Positions 8,279-15,567 of a DNA stretch of 30,125 nt are shown here, piece by piece; the first letter of the stretch is position 1; each line of letters starts with the position of its first letter. Made by a program: the position numbers and the translations under genes. Origin of the DNA: Microcaldota archaeon (GTDB lineage: Archaea > Micrarchaeota > Micrarchaeia > Micrarchaeales > Micrarchaeaceae); assembly GCA_021834865.1 (NCBI GenBank), contig JAKBRD010000007.1, positions 1 through 30,125 of the forward strand, in the 5' to 3' direction. The notes beneath the pieces are model-generated. The model saw nothing but the letters and a program-made list of their open reading frames with translations, ran no database searches and was not told the DNA's origin.

Positions 8279-9067
8279 TTACGCGTACATGGACGGGCCG
8301 GCTGCGTCCGTTGCATCCTTGAAGCTCTGGTGCGAGTCCTTGTTTTTCTTTATTACATCGCGTATCTTAGCTTCTATGGCCTTCGCTTCCTTGTCAAGTT
8401 CTGTTATGTCTATCTTCAGGTCCAGGAGCTTGTTTATTGATTTTATGGCTATCTCCGCATATTTTGGGTCAACGATGCTCTGATCTACCTGCACCAGCAA
8501 GTTTGTATCTTTTATCTTTTCCGACGTAGCGTTTATCATAAGCATAGCGCTTATTCCAGTGGCTACGCCTTCGCTTATTATGTTGATGCCTGCTTTCTTT
8601 AGGCCCGCCGCCATGTCGGGATTTGATATTACTGCAAATACTTTCTCGGCTTGGGCTTCGTCCTCCTTCTCCTTTTCAGCATCGGTTTCTGAAAGTTCCG
8701 ATGATATGCTTTGGCTCGGCATGCCACCTATCGATATTATGTCAGTTATCTTGTTTTCTTTGATGAAGTCCGATATCTTTTTCGACATTATATATGTCAT
8801 TTCCGAAGGTATCGCAAACTCGGCGAATATCGTGACCAGCTTGTATTTCTGGGAAAAATAGATGCGGACCGGATGCATAGGTATTGAATTGTGTATCGAA
8901 ACTAGGGGAGGGAATGCCTGGCTCTCGAAGTATCCGTAATATTCCATGTTCAGCTTTTCTATCACATAGCTCAAGGCCATAGGGCCCACAAGGCCGATTC
9001 CAGGGAATCCCTCCAGAAGCGTATACCCGTCAATTTTTTTGTCCGATATGAGTTTTATATCTAGCAT
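8279..9067 (-). CDS. PAC2 family protein (proteasome assembly chaperone-like)
   Basis: The product resembles the archaeal PAC2 family, related to eukaryotic proteasome assembly chaperone 2. A direct role in archaeal proteasome assembly is inferred from that relationship. The N-terminal motif LLEGFPGIGLVGPMA is the family hallmark, and alternating strands and helices follow, with SIGGMPSQ in the middle and a conserved GVATGISAMLM later. A charged, Glu/Lys-rich insertion (about residues 124-140) interrupts the domain, and the C-terminus is a Lys-rich helix. The ATG at 9067 is chosen because AGTG lies five bases ahead. An in-frame TTG at 9097 would add ten residues but falls too close to the TATA box. 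tRNA-Leu follows 14 bases after the stop. Confidence 0.8.
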   Translation of the reverse strand: MLDIKLISDKKIDGYTLLEGFPGIGLVGPMALSYVIEKLNMEYYGYFESQAFPPLVSIHNSIPMHPVRIYFSQKYKLVTIFAEFAIPSEMTYIMSKKISDFIKENKITDIISIGGMPSQSISSELSETDAEKEKEDEAQAEKVFAVISNPDMAAGLKKAGINIISEGVATGISAMLMINATSEKIKDTNLLVQVDQSIVDPKYAEIAIKSINKLLDLKIDITELDKEAKAIEAKIRDVIKKNKDSHQSFKDATDAAGPSMYA

Positions 9068-9099
9068 CAAACCACTGCTTAGGTATTTGACGCGCAAGC

Positions 9100-9110
9100 T
9101 TATAATAATT
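9100..9110 (-). promoter_or_regulatory. TATA box of the PAC2 gene
   Basis: On the minus strand AATTATTATA is centred about 38 bases before the ATG at 9067. That predicts a start site near 9079 and a short leader containing the AGTG site. Confidence 0.45.
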
Positions 9111-9199
9111 TGGAGAGTTTTTTGCAGCGGGATGCCGATAAAGAAATGTTCGCAGAATATTCAAATTTTCACGGCAATAAAATGCATAAATTTGTATTT

Positions 9200-9236
9200 C
9201 GAGGTAAAAATAGTGTTATACGAGGAGTTTACGAGG
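9200..9236 (+). repeat. Three CGAGG boxes upstream of the basic protein gene
   Basis: CGAGG occurs at 9200-9204, 9221-9225 and 9232-9236, with starts 21 and 11 bases apart, so all three face roughly the same side of the helix. Each is embedded in A/T-rich sequence just upstream of the TATA box at 9252. They may bind a regulator, which is inferred only. Confidence 0.35.
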
Positions 9237-9251
9237 ATAAATTTGCAATAG

Positions 9252-9265
9252 TTATTTAAATTTAA
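9252..9265 (+). promoter_or_regulatory. TATA box of the basic repeat protein gene
   Basis: TTATTTAAATTTAA is a strong archaeal TATA-like element. It places the start site near 9283, which excludes the ATG at 9268 as the start codon and leaves the ATG at 9292. Confidence 0.55.
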
Positions 9266-9291
9266 CTATGAAATTACTAATGGTGAATAAA

Positions 9292-9633
9292 ATGCCGCAG
9301 AGAGTAAGTAGCGAGAGAATAGATAGGGACGATGGATATCTCTATTATCTTGGCAAGGACGGTCATGTATGGAAGACCCCGATGAAAATGAACACAAGGG
9401 GAAGAAAGGCCAAGGTAGGATCTGAAAAGATAGAGAGGGAAGAAGGATTCCTGTATTACATAGACGGAAACGGGTATGTAGTAAGGACCAAGATGAACAG
9501 AGGCGGAAGGGCACGCGGATCTGGAGCGAAGAGGAAAGCAGCAGCAAGGAAGCCGGCAAGGAAGGCAATGAAAAGCAAGAAGTCCAAGAGCTCAAAGAGC
9601 GCAAAGAGTTCCTCAAAGAAGAGAAGGAGATAA
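9292..9633 (+). CDS. Small basic tandem-repeat protein, candidate nucleoid-associated protein
   Basis: The function is not known to me. The 113-residue product has two copies of one short module. The first (about residues 6-36) runs SSERIDRDDGYLYYLGKDGH and on to KMNTRG. The second (about 42-69) runs GSEKIEREEGFLYYIDGNGY and on to KMNRGG. Each looks like a small beta unit with an S-E-R/K-I-D/E-R core and a Gly-aromatic-Leu-Tyr-Tyr strand. A tail of about 40 residues consists almost only of Lys, Arg, Ser, Ala and Gly, like histone H1 tails or archaeal chromatin proteins. The start is the ATG at 9292, six bases after GGTG (9282-9285). A strong TATA box and phased upstream boxes suggest high or regulated expression. 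A role in DNA or RNA binding is inferred from the charge and repeats. A ribosome-associated role is also possible. Confidence 0.75.
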   Translation: MPQRVSSERIDRDDGYLYYLGKDGHVWKTPMKMNTRGRKAKVGSEKIEREEGFLYYIDGNGYVVRTKMNRGGRARGSGAKRKAAARKPARKAMKSKKSKSSKSAKSSSKKRRR

Positions 9634-10047
9634 TCATCTCCTTTTTTTCGGCTCTTCTATTTTTATTTCGGTGCGCTCAGTTACCGAATTCTTTTTTATA
9701 AATCCGGGGCTGAGCTCAACCACATACATTGATTCCAGTTTTGGATAATAGGTCTTGCAGAAAATGCCCCCGCATGGCGGCAGCGACTCCATTAGCGTGA
9801 CTATTCTTTTCGATGAGTCTAGCCAAAGAATATCTATGGGAAATTTCATGCCCTTCATCCATATGCCAAGCATCGAAGGGTGCGAGAATGTAAAAAGCAT
9901 GCACTCGTCTTCGGAAATGCCATCCCTGTACATTAGCCCTATTGCCTTTTTTATGAAAGAGTCCGCAATTATGGCCTTGAGCCTGATATCCCCTATTTCT
10001 ACGATTCCAGTGGAATATTTTAGCCTTTTCCTTATGAAATTCAGCAT
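9634..10047 (-). CDS. DUF192 family protein
   Basis: The 137-aa protein belongs to a small, widespread family (COG1430) of unknown biochemical role. Visible family signatures are the strand GDIRLKAIIADSFIKKAIGLMYR, the segment MLFTFSHPSMLGIWMKGMKFPIDILWLD and the later PPCGGIFCKTYYPKLESMYVVEL ending. Many family members have an N-terminal signal or membrane anchor. Here only a short basic stretch (FIRKRLKYS) precedes the domain, so a cytoplasmic location is likely. Its ATG lies three bases before the stop of P5C dehydrogenase upstream on the same strand, so the two are probably co-transcribed. It abuts the end of the convergent basic protein gene with no gap. No functional link to proline oxidation is known to me. 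Confidence 0.82.
   Translation of the reverse strand: MLNFIRKRLKYSTGIVEIGDIRLKAIIADSFIKKAIGLMYRDGISEDECMLFTFSHPSMLGIWMKGMKFPIDILWLDSSKRIVTLMESLPPCGGIFCKTYYPKLESMYVVELSPGFIKKNSVTERTEIKIEEPKKRR
9641..9668 (+). terminator. T-rich terminator of the basic repeat protein gene
   Basis: Seven T (9642-9648) followed by a second T-rich run (TATTTTTATTT) begin eight bases after the stop. The tract lies inside the convergent DUF192 gene and encodes its EEPKKRR tail. Confidence 0.5.
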
Positions 10048-10050
10048 CGG

Positions 10051-11679
10051 CTAACCCGTAACGGAAAAGCTTTGCTCGCGCATGAATTGCTGGAGGTAAA
10101 ATTTGCTTCCTGTGCCCTTTCCAGTAAGGCTGCTGCCCTTCCAGCCTACGAAAGTATGCATCCCCACTATGGCTCCAGTAGTAGCGCTTATAGCCCTGTT
10201 AACGTAAACAGTTCCGGCTTCTATGCGTTTTTCAAACTCCCTTATTTCGGCTTTGCTTTTGCCATACATTCCTGCGGTGAGGCCGTATTCCACATCATTT
10301 GCCATGCTTATTGCTTCCCCAAAATCCTTGAAGCTCTCTACAGTTATGAACGGCAGGAAAAGCTCCTTGTGAACGAGTTCGTGGTCGTGCCTTATTTCAA
10401 CTATCACTGGCTCTACGTAGAACCCATCCAAGTCGTTGCTTACGCGAGACCCGCCGTAGAGAAGCCTGCCGGCAGATTTGGCCTTTTCGACAGATTCTAC
10501 ATAGCGATTGTACGCGCTTTCGCTTATTAGCGGCCCTATGTAATTTTCCTTTGATATCGGGTTTCCAACCTTAAGGCTTCTGGTGTGCTCTATAAGCTTG
10601 CTCAAAAATACTTCCTTTATAGATTCGTGAACATATACTCTTGAAAGAGCACTGCACTTCTGTCCTGCAAAGCCGAATGCTGCACTTACAACACCTTCAA
10701 CTGCGCTTTCTATGTCTGCATTTTTGGATATTATGACTGGGTTCTTGCCGCCCATCTCCACTACGAAGACTTTCTGGGCGTTCTGCGAGTATGACCTCGC
10801 AGCCATGCGCATCCCCGTATCCCTGGAGCCTGTGAAGGCTATGCCTGAGACATCCCTGCTTATTGCGAGCTCGTCGCCTACCTCAGAGCCTGGCCCAGTT
10901 ACGTAGTTGAAAACCCCGTCAGGAAGCCCTGCTTCCCTTAGAATTTCGTATATCTTGAGCCCTGTAAGCATGGACATGTTGTCAGTGGATGAAGGCTTGA
11001 AAACCACTGTATTTCCTGTAATCATTGCCCCCATGCTCATTCCTACAGATATTGAAACTGGAAAGTTGAATGGCGCTATTACCCCAAATACACCGTAAGG
11101 CTTGAGCTTTATGGATATCTTCTCAAGCTTGTCTGCAGGCGCACCCTGAAAACCAGCTTTGACCTTTACGCTACTCTCGGATATGACGTTTTTTCTGGAA
11201 TATCCCTTGTTCTTTTCCATTTCGATTATGTAGTAATTTATGAAATCTATGGCCTCGTCGACCTCGCCAACAGATTCGTATCTAGATTTGCCATTTTCAT
11301 AGCTTAGTATTGCTGCAAGCTCAAATTTCCTTTCCCTGAATTTCTCAACTGCCTTCCTGAATATTGCTAGCCTGCTTTTATAGTCCATCACGCTCCAAGA
11401 TGCGAACGCTTTCTTGGCTTCGGCTATGGCAGCCCTTGCATTCTCACGAGTTCCCTTCTGGAATTTGCCGACCAGTATGCGCCGGTCTATAGGGGAGCGT
11501 TCTTCCAAAAGCTCCTGCGCAGCTACTTCATTTGACCCTATGTGCATGGGCCACGTTTTGCCGAAAGAAGCCAGTGCGCTTTTTGCTGCCTGGTCAAAAA
11601 GCGCGTCAAATTTTGATTCCTCATCCTTCTCAACCATTTTTCTATATGTAAATTCGTTTGAAAATGTGCCTGCTGCCAC
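10051..11679 (-). CDS. 1-pyrroline-5-carboxylate dehydrogenase (aldehyde dehydrogenase superfamily)
   Basis: Oxidises glutamate semialdehyde, the open form of P5C, to glutamate with NAD(P)+, the second step of proline degradation. The catalytic Cys is in FAGQKCSALSR (about residue 342), the general-base Glu in VEMGGKN (about residue 308), and PFNFPVSISVG is the cofactor-site segment. The C-terminal signature VGWKGSSLTGKGTGSKFYLQQFMREQ is characteristic of P5C dehydrogenases rather than generic aldehyde dehydrogenases. The length of about 542 aa fits that family. A GTG at 11679 lies six bases after GGTG and is preferred. The ATG at 11691 is in frame and would overlap that site. Proline dehydrogenase is encoded about 9 kb away on the same strand, completing the pathway. 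DUF192 follows directly. Confidence 0.88.
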   Translation of the reverse strand: MAAGTFSNEFTYRKMVEKDEESKFDALFDQAAKSALASFGKTWPMHIGSNEVAAQELLEERSPIDRRILVGKFQKGTRENARAAIAEAKKAFASWSVMDYKSRLAIFRKAVEKFRERKFELAAILSYENGKSRYESVGEVDEAIDFINYYIIEMEKNKGYSRKNVISESSVKVKAGFQGAPADKLEKISIKLKPYGVFGVIAPFNFPVSISVGMSMGAMITGNTVVFKPSSTDNMSMLTGLKIYEILREAGLPDGVFNYVTGPGSEVGDELAISRDVSGIAFTGSRDTGMRMAARSYSQNAQKVFVVEMGGKNPVIISKNADIESAVEGVVSAAFGFAGQKCSALSRVYVHESIKEVFLSKLIEHTRSLKVGNPISKENYIGPLISESAYNRYVESVEKAKSAGRLLYGGSRVSNDLDGFYVEPVIVEIRHDHELVHKELFLPFITVESFKDFGEAISMANDVEYGLTAGMYGKSKAEIREFEKRIEAGTVYVNRAISATTGAIVGMHTFVGWKGSSLTGKGTGSKFYLQQFMREQSFSVTG

Positions 11680-11715
11680 TCCAATCACCATAGATTATAT
11701 TTTCATAACAAAAAT

Positions 11716-11735
11716 GTTTATACCTTTATATATGC
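11716..11735 (-). promoter_or_regulatory. TATA region of the P5C dehydrogenase-DUF192 unit
   Basis: On the minus strand GCATATATAAAG and GGTATAAAC occur side by side. Either would place a transcription start between about 11694 and 11705, just before the coding start. Confidence 0.45.
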
Positions 11736-11782
11736 AAAAAGCGGGCAAATCTTGTAGCCGTCATCGTAAAATTCCCGATAAG

Positions 11783-11793
11783 CTTTAAATATT
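11783..11793 (+). promoter_or_regulatory. TATA box of the suf operon
   Basis: CTTTAAATATT predicts a start site near 11813, inside the palindrome at 11800-11818, and a leader of about 43 nt carrying GAGGTG before the sufB ATG. A second A/T element at 11811-11829 is an alternative. Confidence 0.5.
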
Positions 11794-11799
11794 ATCCGC

Positions 11800-11818
11800 A
11801 TTATAACTGAGTTATAAT
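11800..11818. promoter_or_regulatory. Perfect 19-bp palindrome, candidate operator of the suf operon
   Basis: ATTATAACTGAGTTATAAT is a perfect dyad of nine bases on each side of one central G. It lies just downstream of the suf TATA box and over the predicted start site, where a bound protein would block transcription. The best local candidate for the binding protein is the helix-turn-helix product encoded in the operon (14503-14823). The dyad is seen directly. Its function is inferred. Confidence 0.6.
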
Positions 11819-11855
11819 CTATTAATTTATGTTTGAATAAGTGAGGTGTTGAAGG

Positions 11856-13271
11856 ATGGCTTACGATGAGACCCAGGATGTAATGCAAAAGAAGGACGAA
11901 TACTTGGAAAAGTACGGATTTAAGACCAAGGATGATTATGAGACGATAGTCAAGGGGATATCCGAAGAAACGATAAAACAGATATCAAAAAGCAAAAACG
12001 AGCCTGAATGGATGCTTGAAAAGAGGCTTCTGGGGTATAAGATATTCAAGGAAAAGCCAGTGCCGAAGTGGGGGCCAGACCTAAGCAATATAGATTATGA
12101 TGATATTTTTTATTACCTGAAGCCAAATGCAAAAAAGACAGATTCGTGGGAAAATGTCCCAAAAGACATCAAGGATACCTTCGACAAACTTGGCATACCA
12201 GAAGCAGAGAGGAAGTTCTTTGCCGGTGCAGAAGCGCAATTCGATTCCGAAGTGGTATACCACCACATGAAGGAGGAGCTAGAAAAGCTAGGAGTTATAT
12301 TCACCGACATGGACAATGCAGTCAAGGAATACCCGGAGCTTGTCAAGAAGTATTTTGGAAATATAATACCGCCTAGCGACAACAAGTACGCAGCCCTTAA
12401 TACTGCAGTCTGGTCTGGCGGATCTTTCATTTATGTCCCAAAGGGAGTAAAGCTTTCGATGCCGCTGCAGGCTTATTTTAGGATAAACGCTGAAAAGGCA
12501 GGACAGTTTGAACGAACGTTGATAATTGCAGATGAAGGCGCTGAGGTAGTTTATATCGAGGGATGCACTGCACCGATATATATTAGCTCATCCTTGCACG
12601 CAGCAGTTGTAGAGCTCGTCGCACACAAGAATGCGCACATAAGATATGTGACAATACAGAACTGGTCTAAAAACGTATACAATTTGGTAACTCAGAGGGC
12701 TTTCGTATACGAAAACGGAAACGTTGAATGGATCGATGCGAACATAGGAAGCAGGGTCAACATGAAATATCCGAGCGTGTACCTGAAGGAAGAAGGCGCG
12801 AGGGGCGAGATACTTTCAATAGCCGTAGCGGGAGAGGAACAGACCCAGGATTCTGGAGGCAAGGCGTACCACCTGGCTCCTAATACCACTTCCCAGATAA
12901 TATCGAAAAGCATATCCAAGGGAAGCGGCGTTACTTCTTACAGGGGACTTGTCCATATAGACAAAAAGGCTTACAATTCCAAATCCAGCGTCAAATGCGA
13001 TGCGCTTCTGCTTGACAGGGAGGCCAAAACGAACACATATCCGTATAACGAGATATATGCTGACGACGCTTTTGTAAGCCACGAGGCTACTGTCGGAAGG
13101 CTTAGCGAAGACGACCTGTTCTACATGATGTCTAGGGGCCTGAAGGAGGATGATGCAATTGCTACTGCAGTCCTTGGCTTCATAGAGCCGCTCGTAAAGG
13201 TGCTGCCGCTGGAATATTCGCTTGAGCTTAAGCGCCTGATAAAACTGGATACTTCGAATTCGATAGCTTGA
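11856..13271 (+). CDS. sufB: Fe-S cluster assembly scaffold SufB
   Basis: SufB is the core scaffold of the SufBCD complex, on which Fe-S clusters are built in the cytoplasm. The protein is 471 aa, normal for the family, and shows the SufB opening (KYGFKTKDDYET), the conserved WSGGSFIYVPKGVK segment and a beta-helical core. Near the C-terminus, C381 in VKCDALLL and H409-E410 in SHEATVG correspond to the residues important for cluster assembly in Escherichia coli SufB (Cys405, His433, Glu434). The ATG at 11856 is preceded by GAGGTG. It is the first gene of a six-gene co-directional run, and sufD starts nine bases after its stop. A promoter and a perfect palindrome lie just upstream. Confidence 0.97.
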   Translation: MAYDETQDVMQKKDEYLEKYGFKTKDDYETIVKGISEETIKQISKSKNEPEWMLEKRLLGYKIFKEKPVPKWGPDLSNIDYDDIFYYLKPNAKKTDSWENVPKDIKDTFDKLGIPEAERKFFAGAEAQFDSEVVYHHMKEELEKLGVIFTDMDNAVKEYPELVKKYFGNIIPPSDNKYAALNTAVWSGGSFIYVPKGVKLSMPLQAYFRINAEKAGQFERTLIIADEGAEVVYIEGCTAPIYISSSLHAAVVELVAHKNAHIRYVTIQNWSKNVYNLVTQRAFVYENGNVEWIDANIGSRVNMKYPSVYLKEEGARGEILSIAVAGEEQTQDSGGKAYHLAPNTTSQIISKSISKGSGVTSYRGLVHIDKKAYNSKSSVKCDALLLDREAKTNTYPYNEIYADDAFVSHEATVGRLSEDDLFYMMSRGLKEDDAIATAVLGFIEPLVKVLPLEYSLELKRLIKLDTSNSIA

Positions 13272-13280
13272 GGTAATTGC

Positions 13281-14513
13281 ATGCAAACAGACGAAATGCA
13301 GGAACACATGAGCAGGAACCCCAGCTATCGCACTATACCGTTTGAGACTGATTCGTTATACAAGAAGTACTTTGTCAATCTAGACCTGTCGAAATTCGAA
13401 TCTTCTGGAAGCACTAAAGAAGAGATAATGAAGGATTACAACGAATCTTCTCTTACAGGCAAGTACGCTAAGATGGGTATAAAGTTTTCAGCAGTTGTAT
13501 ATGATGGAGTCCTGGCAAAAGGCAATGAATCGGTGCATGCTGGTGGCATTTCCGAAAAGGAGCATATCAAGAATGGACTGCCATTGGACAAATTCTCCGC
13601 TTTTGCATATGATTTTTCTTTGGAGCCCGTAGTAGTAGATTTGAAAGCAGGAACAGAGCTCAATGTGCTTTTCGTTGACTCAGGCAAGCACAGCTCTCCA
13701 GCAAGCGTATTATTCAAGATCCCCAAAGGCGTAAAAGCCACGGTAAATGAATATTACTTTTCGCTTGGAGGGAGCAGCAGCTCAATGAACGGATCGGCAC
13801 AGCTCTTCGAATTGGAAGAACATTCGGAACTTGAAGTTAACGAGGTTCACTGTGAATCGGAAAACACCAATTCTCTGATTACAAGGTCGTTCTCGACAAA
13901 AGAAAACGCAAAACTAGAATTTAATGCGTTTTACACAGGAGGCGCAACGTCCAGGCAGAGGAGCGTTTTCAATAACTCAGGAGAAGGCTCAAGGATAAAT
14001 GCCAACGAGTCTGTAATAGGCTCGGGTGCCCAGAAATTTGACATAAACACGAATATAACCAACCTGAAACCAGGCAGCAGCTGCAACTATGAGGTTCGGG
14101 CCGTTCTGGCAGATGATTCTTCAGGTATAGTCAAGAGTTTCGCGAAAATGGTTAAAGGAACTGAAGGCTCCGAATCTCACATAAAGGAGAGAGGCCTCAT
14201 ATACGACAAGAACGCAAAGATAACGATGATGCCGGATATGTCGATAGATGAAAGCTACGTAAAGGCTTCGCATTCAAGCTCTACATCCCCTATTCCGGAA
14301 GATGATATATTTTACATATCTAGCAGAGGGCTTGACAAGGAGAAGGCAAAGTTTCTCGTCGGCAGCGGGCTGATATACGAGCTTTTGAAAAACGTCAAGA
14401 ACCACGATTTGATGGCGTTCAGCATGCTTCTGGCAAAGCACAGGCTCGAAACAAAAAGAATAGGCATTCCAGAAATAGAATTAAAGAGCTATGGTGTTTG
14501 GTATGACCAATAA
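13281..14513 (+). CDS. sufD: Fe-S cluster assembly protein SufD
   Basis: SufD pairs with SufB, and the SufB-SufD dimer binds SufC and is thought to help iron entry. This 410-aa protein shows the shared SufB/SufD beta-helix fold, with a divergent N-terminal half and a conserved C-terminal segment (YVKASHSSSTSPIPEDDIFY). H331 in that segment probably corresponds to the functional His360 of Escherichia coli SufD. The ATG at 13281 follows GGTAATTGC, nearly the same start context as sufU later in the operon. The end of the gene overlaps the start of the helix-turn-helix gene by 11 bases, implying translational coupling. Confidence 0.93.
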   Translation: MQTDEMQEHMSRNPSYRTIPFETDSLYKKYFVNLDLSKFESSGSTKEEIMKDYNESSLTGKYAKMGIKFSAVVYDGVLAKGNESVHAGGISEKEHIKNGLPLDKFSAFAYDFSLEPVVVDLKAGTELNVLFVDSGKHSSPASVLFKIPKGVKATVNEYYFSLGGSSSSMNGSAQLFELEEHSELEVNEVHCESENTNSLITRSFSTKENAKLEFNAFYTGGATSRQRSVFNNSGEGSRINANESVIGSGAQKFDINTNITNLKPGSSCNYEVRAVLADDSSGIVKSFAKMVKGTEGSESHIKERGLIYDKNAKITMMPDMSIDESYVKASHSSSTSPIPEDDIFYISSRGLDKEKAKFLVGSGLIYELLKNVKNHDLMAFSMLLAKHRLETKRIGIPEIELKSYGVWYDQ

Positions 14514-14823
14514 AAAGGAAAGCTACGATTACGTTGCGGCAAAATTCATACCTATCGTCAAATCGAAGGCAGCAATGGTGCTTTTCAGCGAATACGGCCT
14601 GACGCAGCAGAGCATATCCAAAATGCTTGGAGTGAGCCAGGCAGAAGTGAGCAAGTACCTGAGCGGCAAGGGAGCCAGGGATGACAGCATAAAGATAAGC
14701 GACAGGGAAATAGAAGCCTTTGCGCAGAGCATATTGATAAAGGACGAATACAATGCCCAAAAAATAGTCTGCGGCATTTGCCCTAAGGGTGTGTCTAAAT
14801 CTTGCCATATAATGATAAAATAG
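14503..14823 (+). CDS. Small helix-turn-helix regulator with three C-terminal cysteines, inside the suf operon
   Basis: The 106-residue product resembles the archaeal COG2522-type XRE-like regulators. A helix-turn-helix spans about residues 33-54 (LTQQSISKMLGVSQAEVSKY), with a basic recognition helix. After a helical linker the C-terminus carries C90, C93 and C101 in VCGICPKGVSKSC, a spacing suited to binding a metal or an Fe-S cluster. The ATG at 14503 is chosen because GGTG lies six bases before it. An ATG four codons earlier (14491) would contain that site. It overlaps the end of sufD and is followed nine bases later by sufC, so it is made together with the assembly machinery. I infer that it controls the operon, perhaps through the palindrome at 11800-11818, according to Fe-S or redox state. 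Confidence 0.75.
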   Translation: MTNKKESYDYVAAKFIPIVKSKAAMVLFSEYGLTQQSISKMLGVSQAEVSKYLSGKGARDDSIKISDREIEAFAQSILIKDEYNAQKIVCGICPKGVSKSCHIMIK

Positions 14824-14832
14824 GTGTATAAC

Positions 14833-15567
14833 ATGTTGCTTGAAATAAAAGATCTCAAAGCGGAGATAGGAGGAAAGGGAATTCTTAACGGAGTTACCCT
14901 GAAACTGAATACAAACGAATTTCATGTTTTGATGGGGCCGAACGGCTCCGGAAAGACGACGCTGGCAAAGGCGATAATGGGCCATCCCGGAGTAAAAATA
15001 ACTGGGGGAGACATACTTGTAGATGGAAAATCGATAATAGGATTAACCCCTGATAAAAGGGCAAAGCTAGGATTGTTCATGCTTTTTCAGAACCCTTCCG
15101 AGATAGATGGGGTAGGTTTCGTAAATTTTCTTAGGTCTTCGCTGGAATCGGTAAATGAGCAGACAATAAATACCAAGGAATTCATGGACAGCATAAAAAG
15201 CAACGTAGAACACCTTAATTTCGACAAGAATGTAGTAGGAAGATCCTTGAACAAAGGATTTTCTGGAGGCGAGAAGAAAAAAGCCGAAATACTGCAGATG
15301 GCGATATTGAAGCCGAAGATAGCAATACTGGACGAACCCGATTCCGGGCTGGATGTCGATGCGATAAAAATTGTAGCAGAGAACATAAACAGGATCAGGG
15401 AGGAAAACGGCCCAGGGCTGCTTGTCATAACTCACTATAGCAGAATACTGAAATATATGAAGCCAGAGCACGTGCACGTTATGCTGAATGGAAAAATAGT
15501 AAAAGATGGCGGAGTTTCTTTGATAGAGGAAATAGAAAAAGCAGGATATGATAAGATAAGTGATTGA
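14833..15567 (+). CDS. sufC: Fe-S cluster assembly ATPase SufC
   Basis: SufC is the soluble ABC-type ATPase that drives conformational change in SufB-SufD. The 244-aa protein has Walker A GPNGSGKT (35-42), an FMLFQNP Q-loop, the ABC signature FSGGE (143-147) in the SufC-specific context FSGGEKKKAEI, Walker B with D167-E168 in ILDEPDSGLD, and a switch His in ITHYSR. It has no membrane segments, as expected. The ATG at 14833 follows GGTG with six bases between. The GTG at 14824 is part of that site and is not the likely start. The stop codon is directly followed by the sufS start. Confidence 0.96.
   Translation: MLLEIKDLKAEIGGKGILNGVTLKLNTNEFHVLMGPNGSGKTTLAKAIMGHPGVKITGGDILVDGKSIIGLTPDKRAKLGLFMLFQNPSEIDGVGFVNFLRSSLESVNEQTINTKEFMDSIKSNVEHLNFDKNVVGRSLNKGFSGGEKKKAEILQMAILKPKIAILDEPDSGLDVDAIKIVAENINRIREENGPGLLVITHYSRILKYMKPEHVHVMLNGKIVKDGGVSLIEEIEKAGYDKISD

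Noticed and set aside
8119..8322. Plus-strand open frame across the tRNA-Leu region
   Set aside because: It covers a well-folded tRNA on the other strand and the end of PAC2, and encodes nothing recognisable.
9182..9259. Possible 25-codon mini-gene upstream of the basic protein gene
   Set aside because: It has no start signal and runs through the CGAGG boxes into the TATA box, so a regulatory region is the better explanation.
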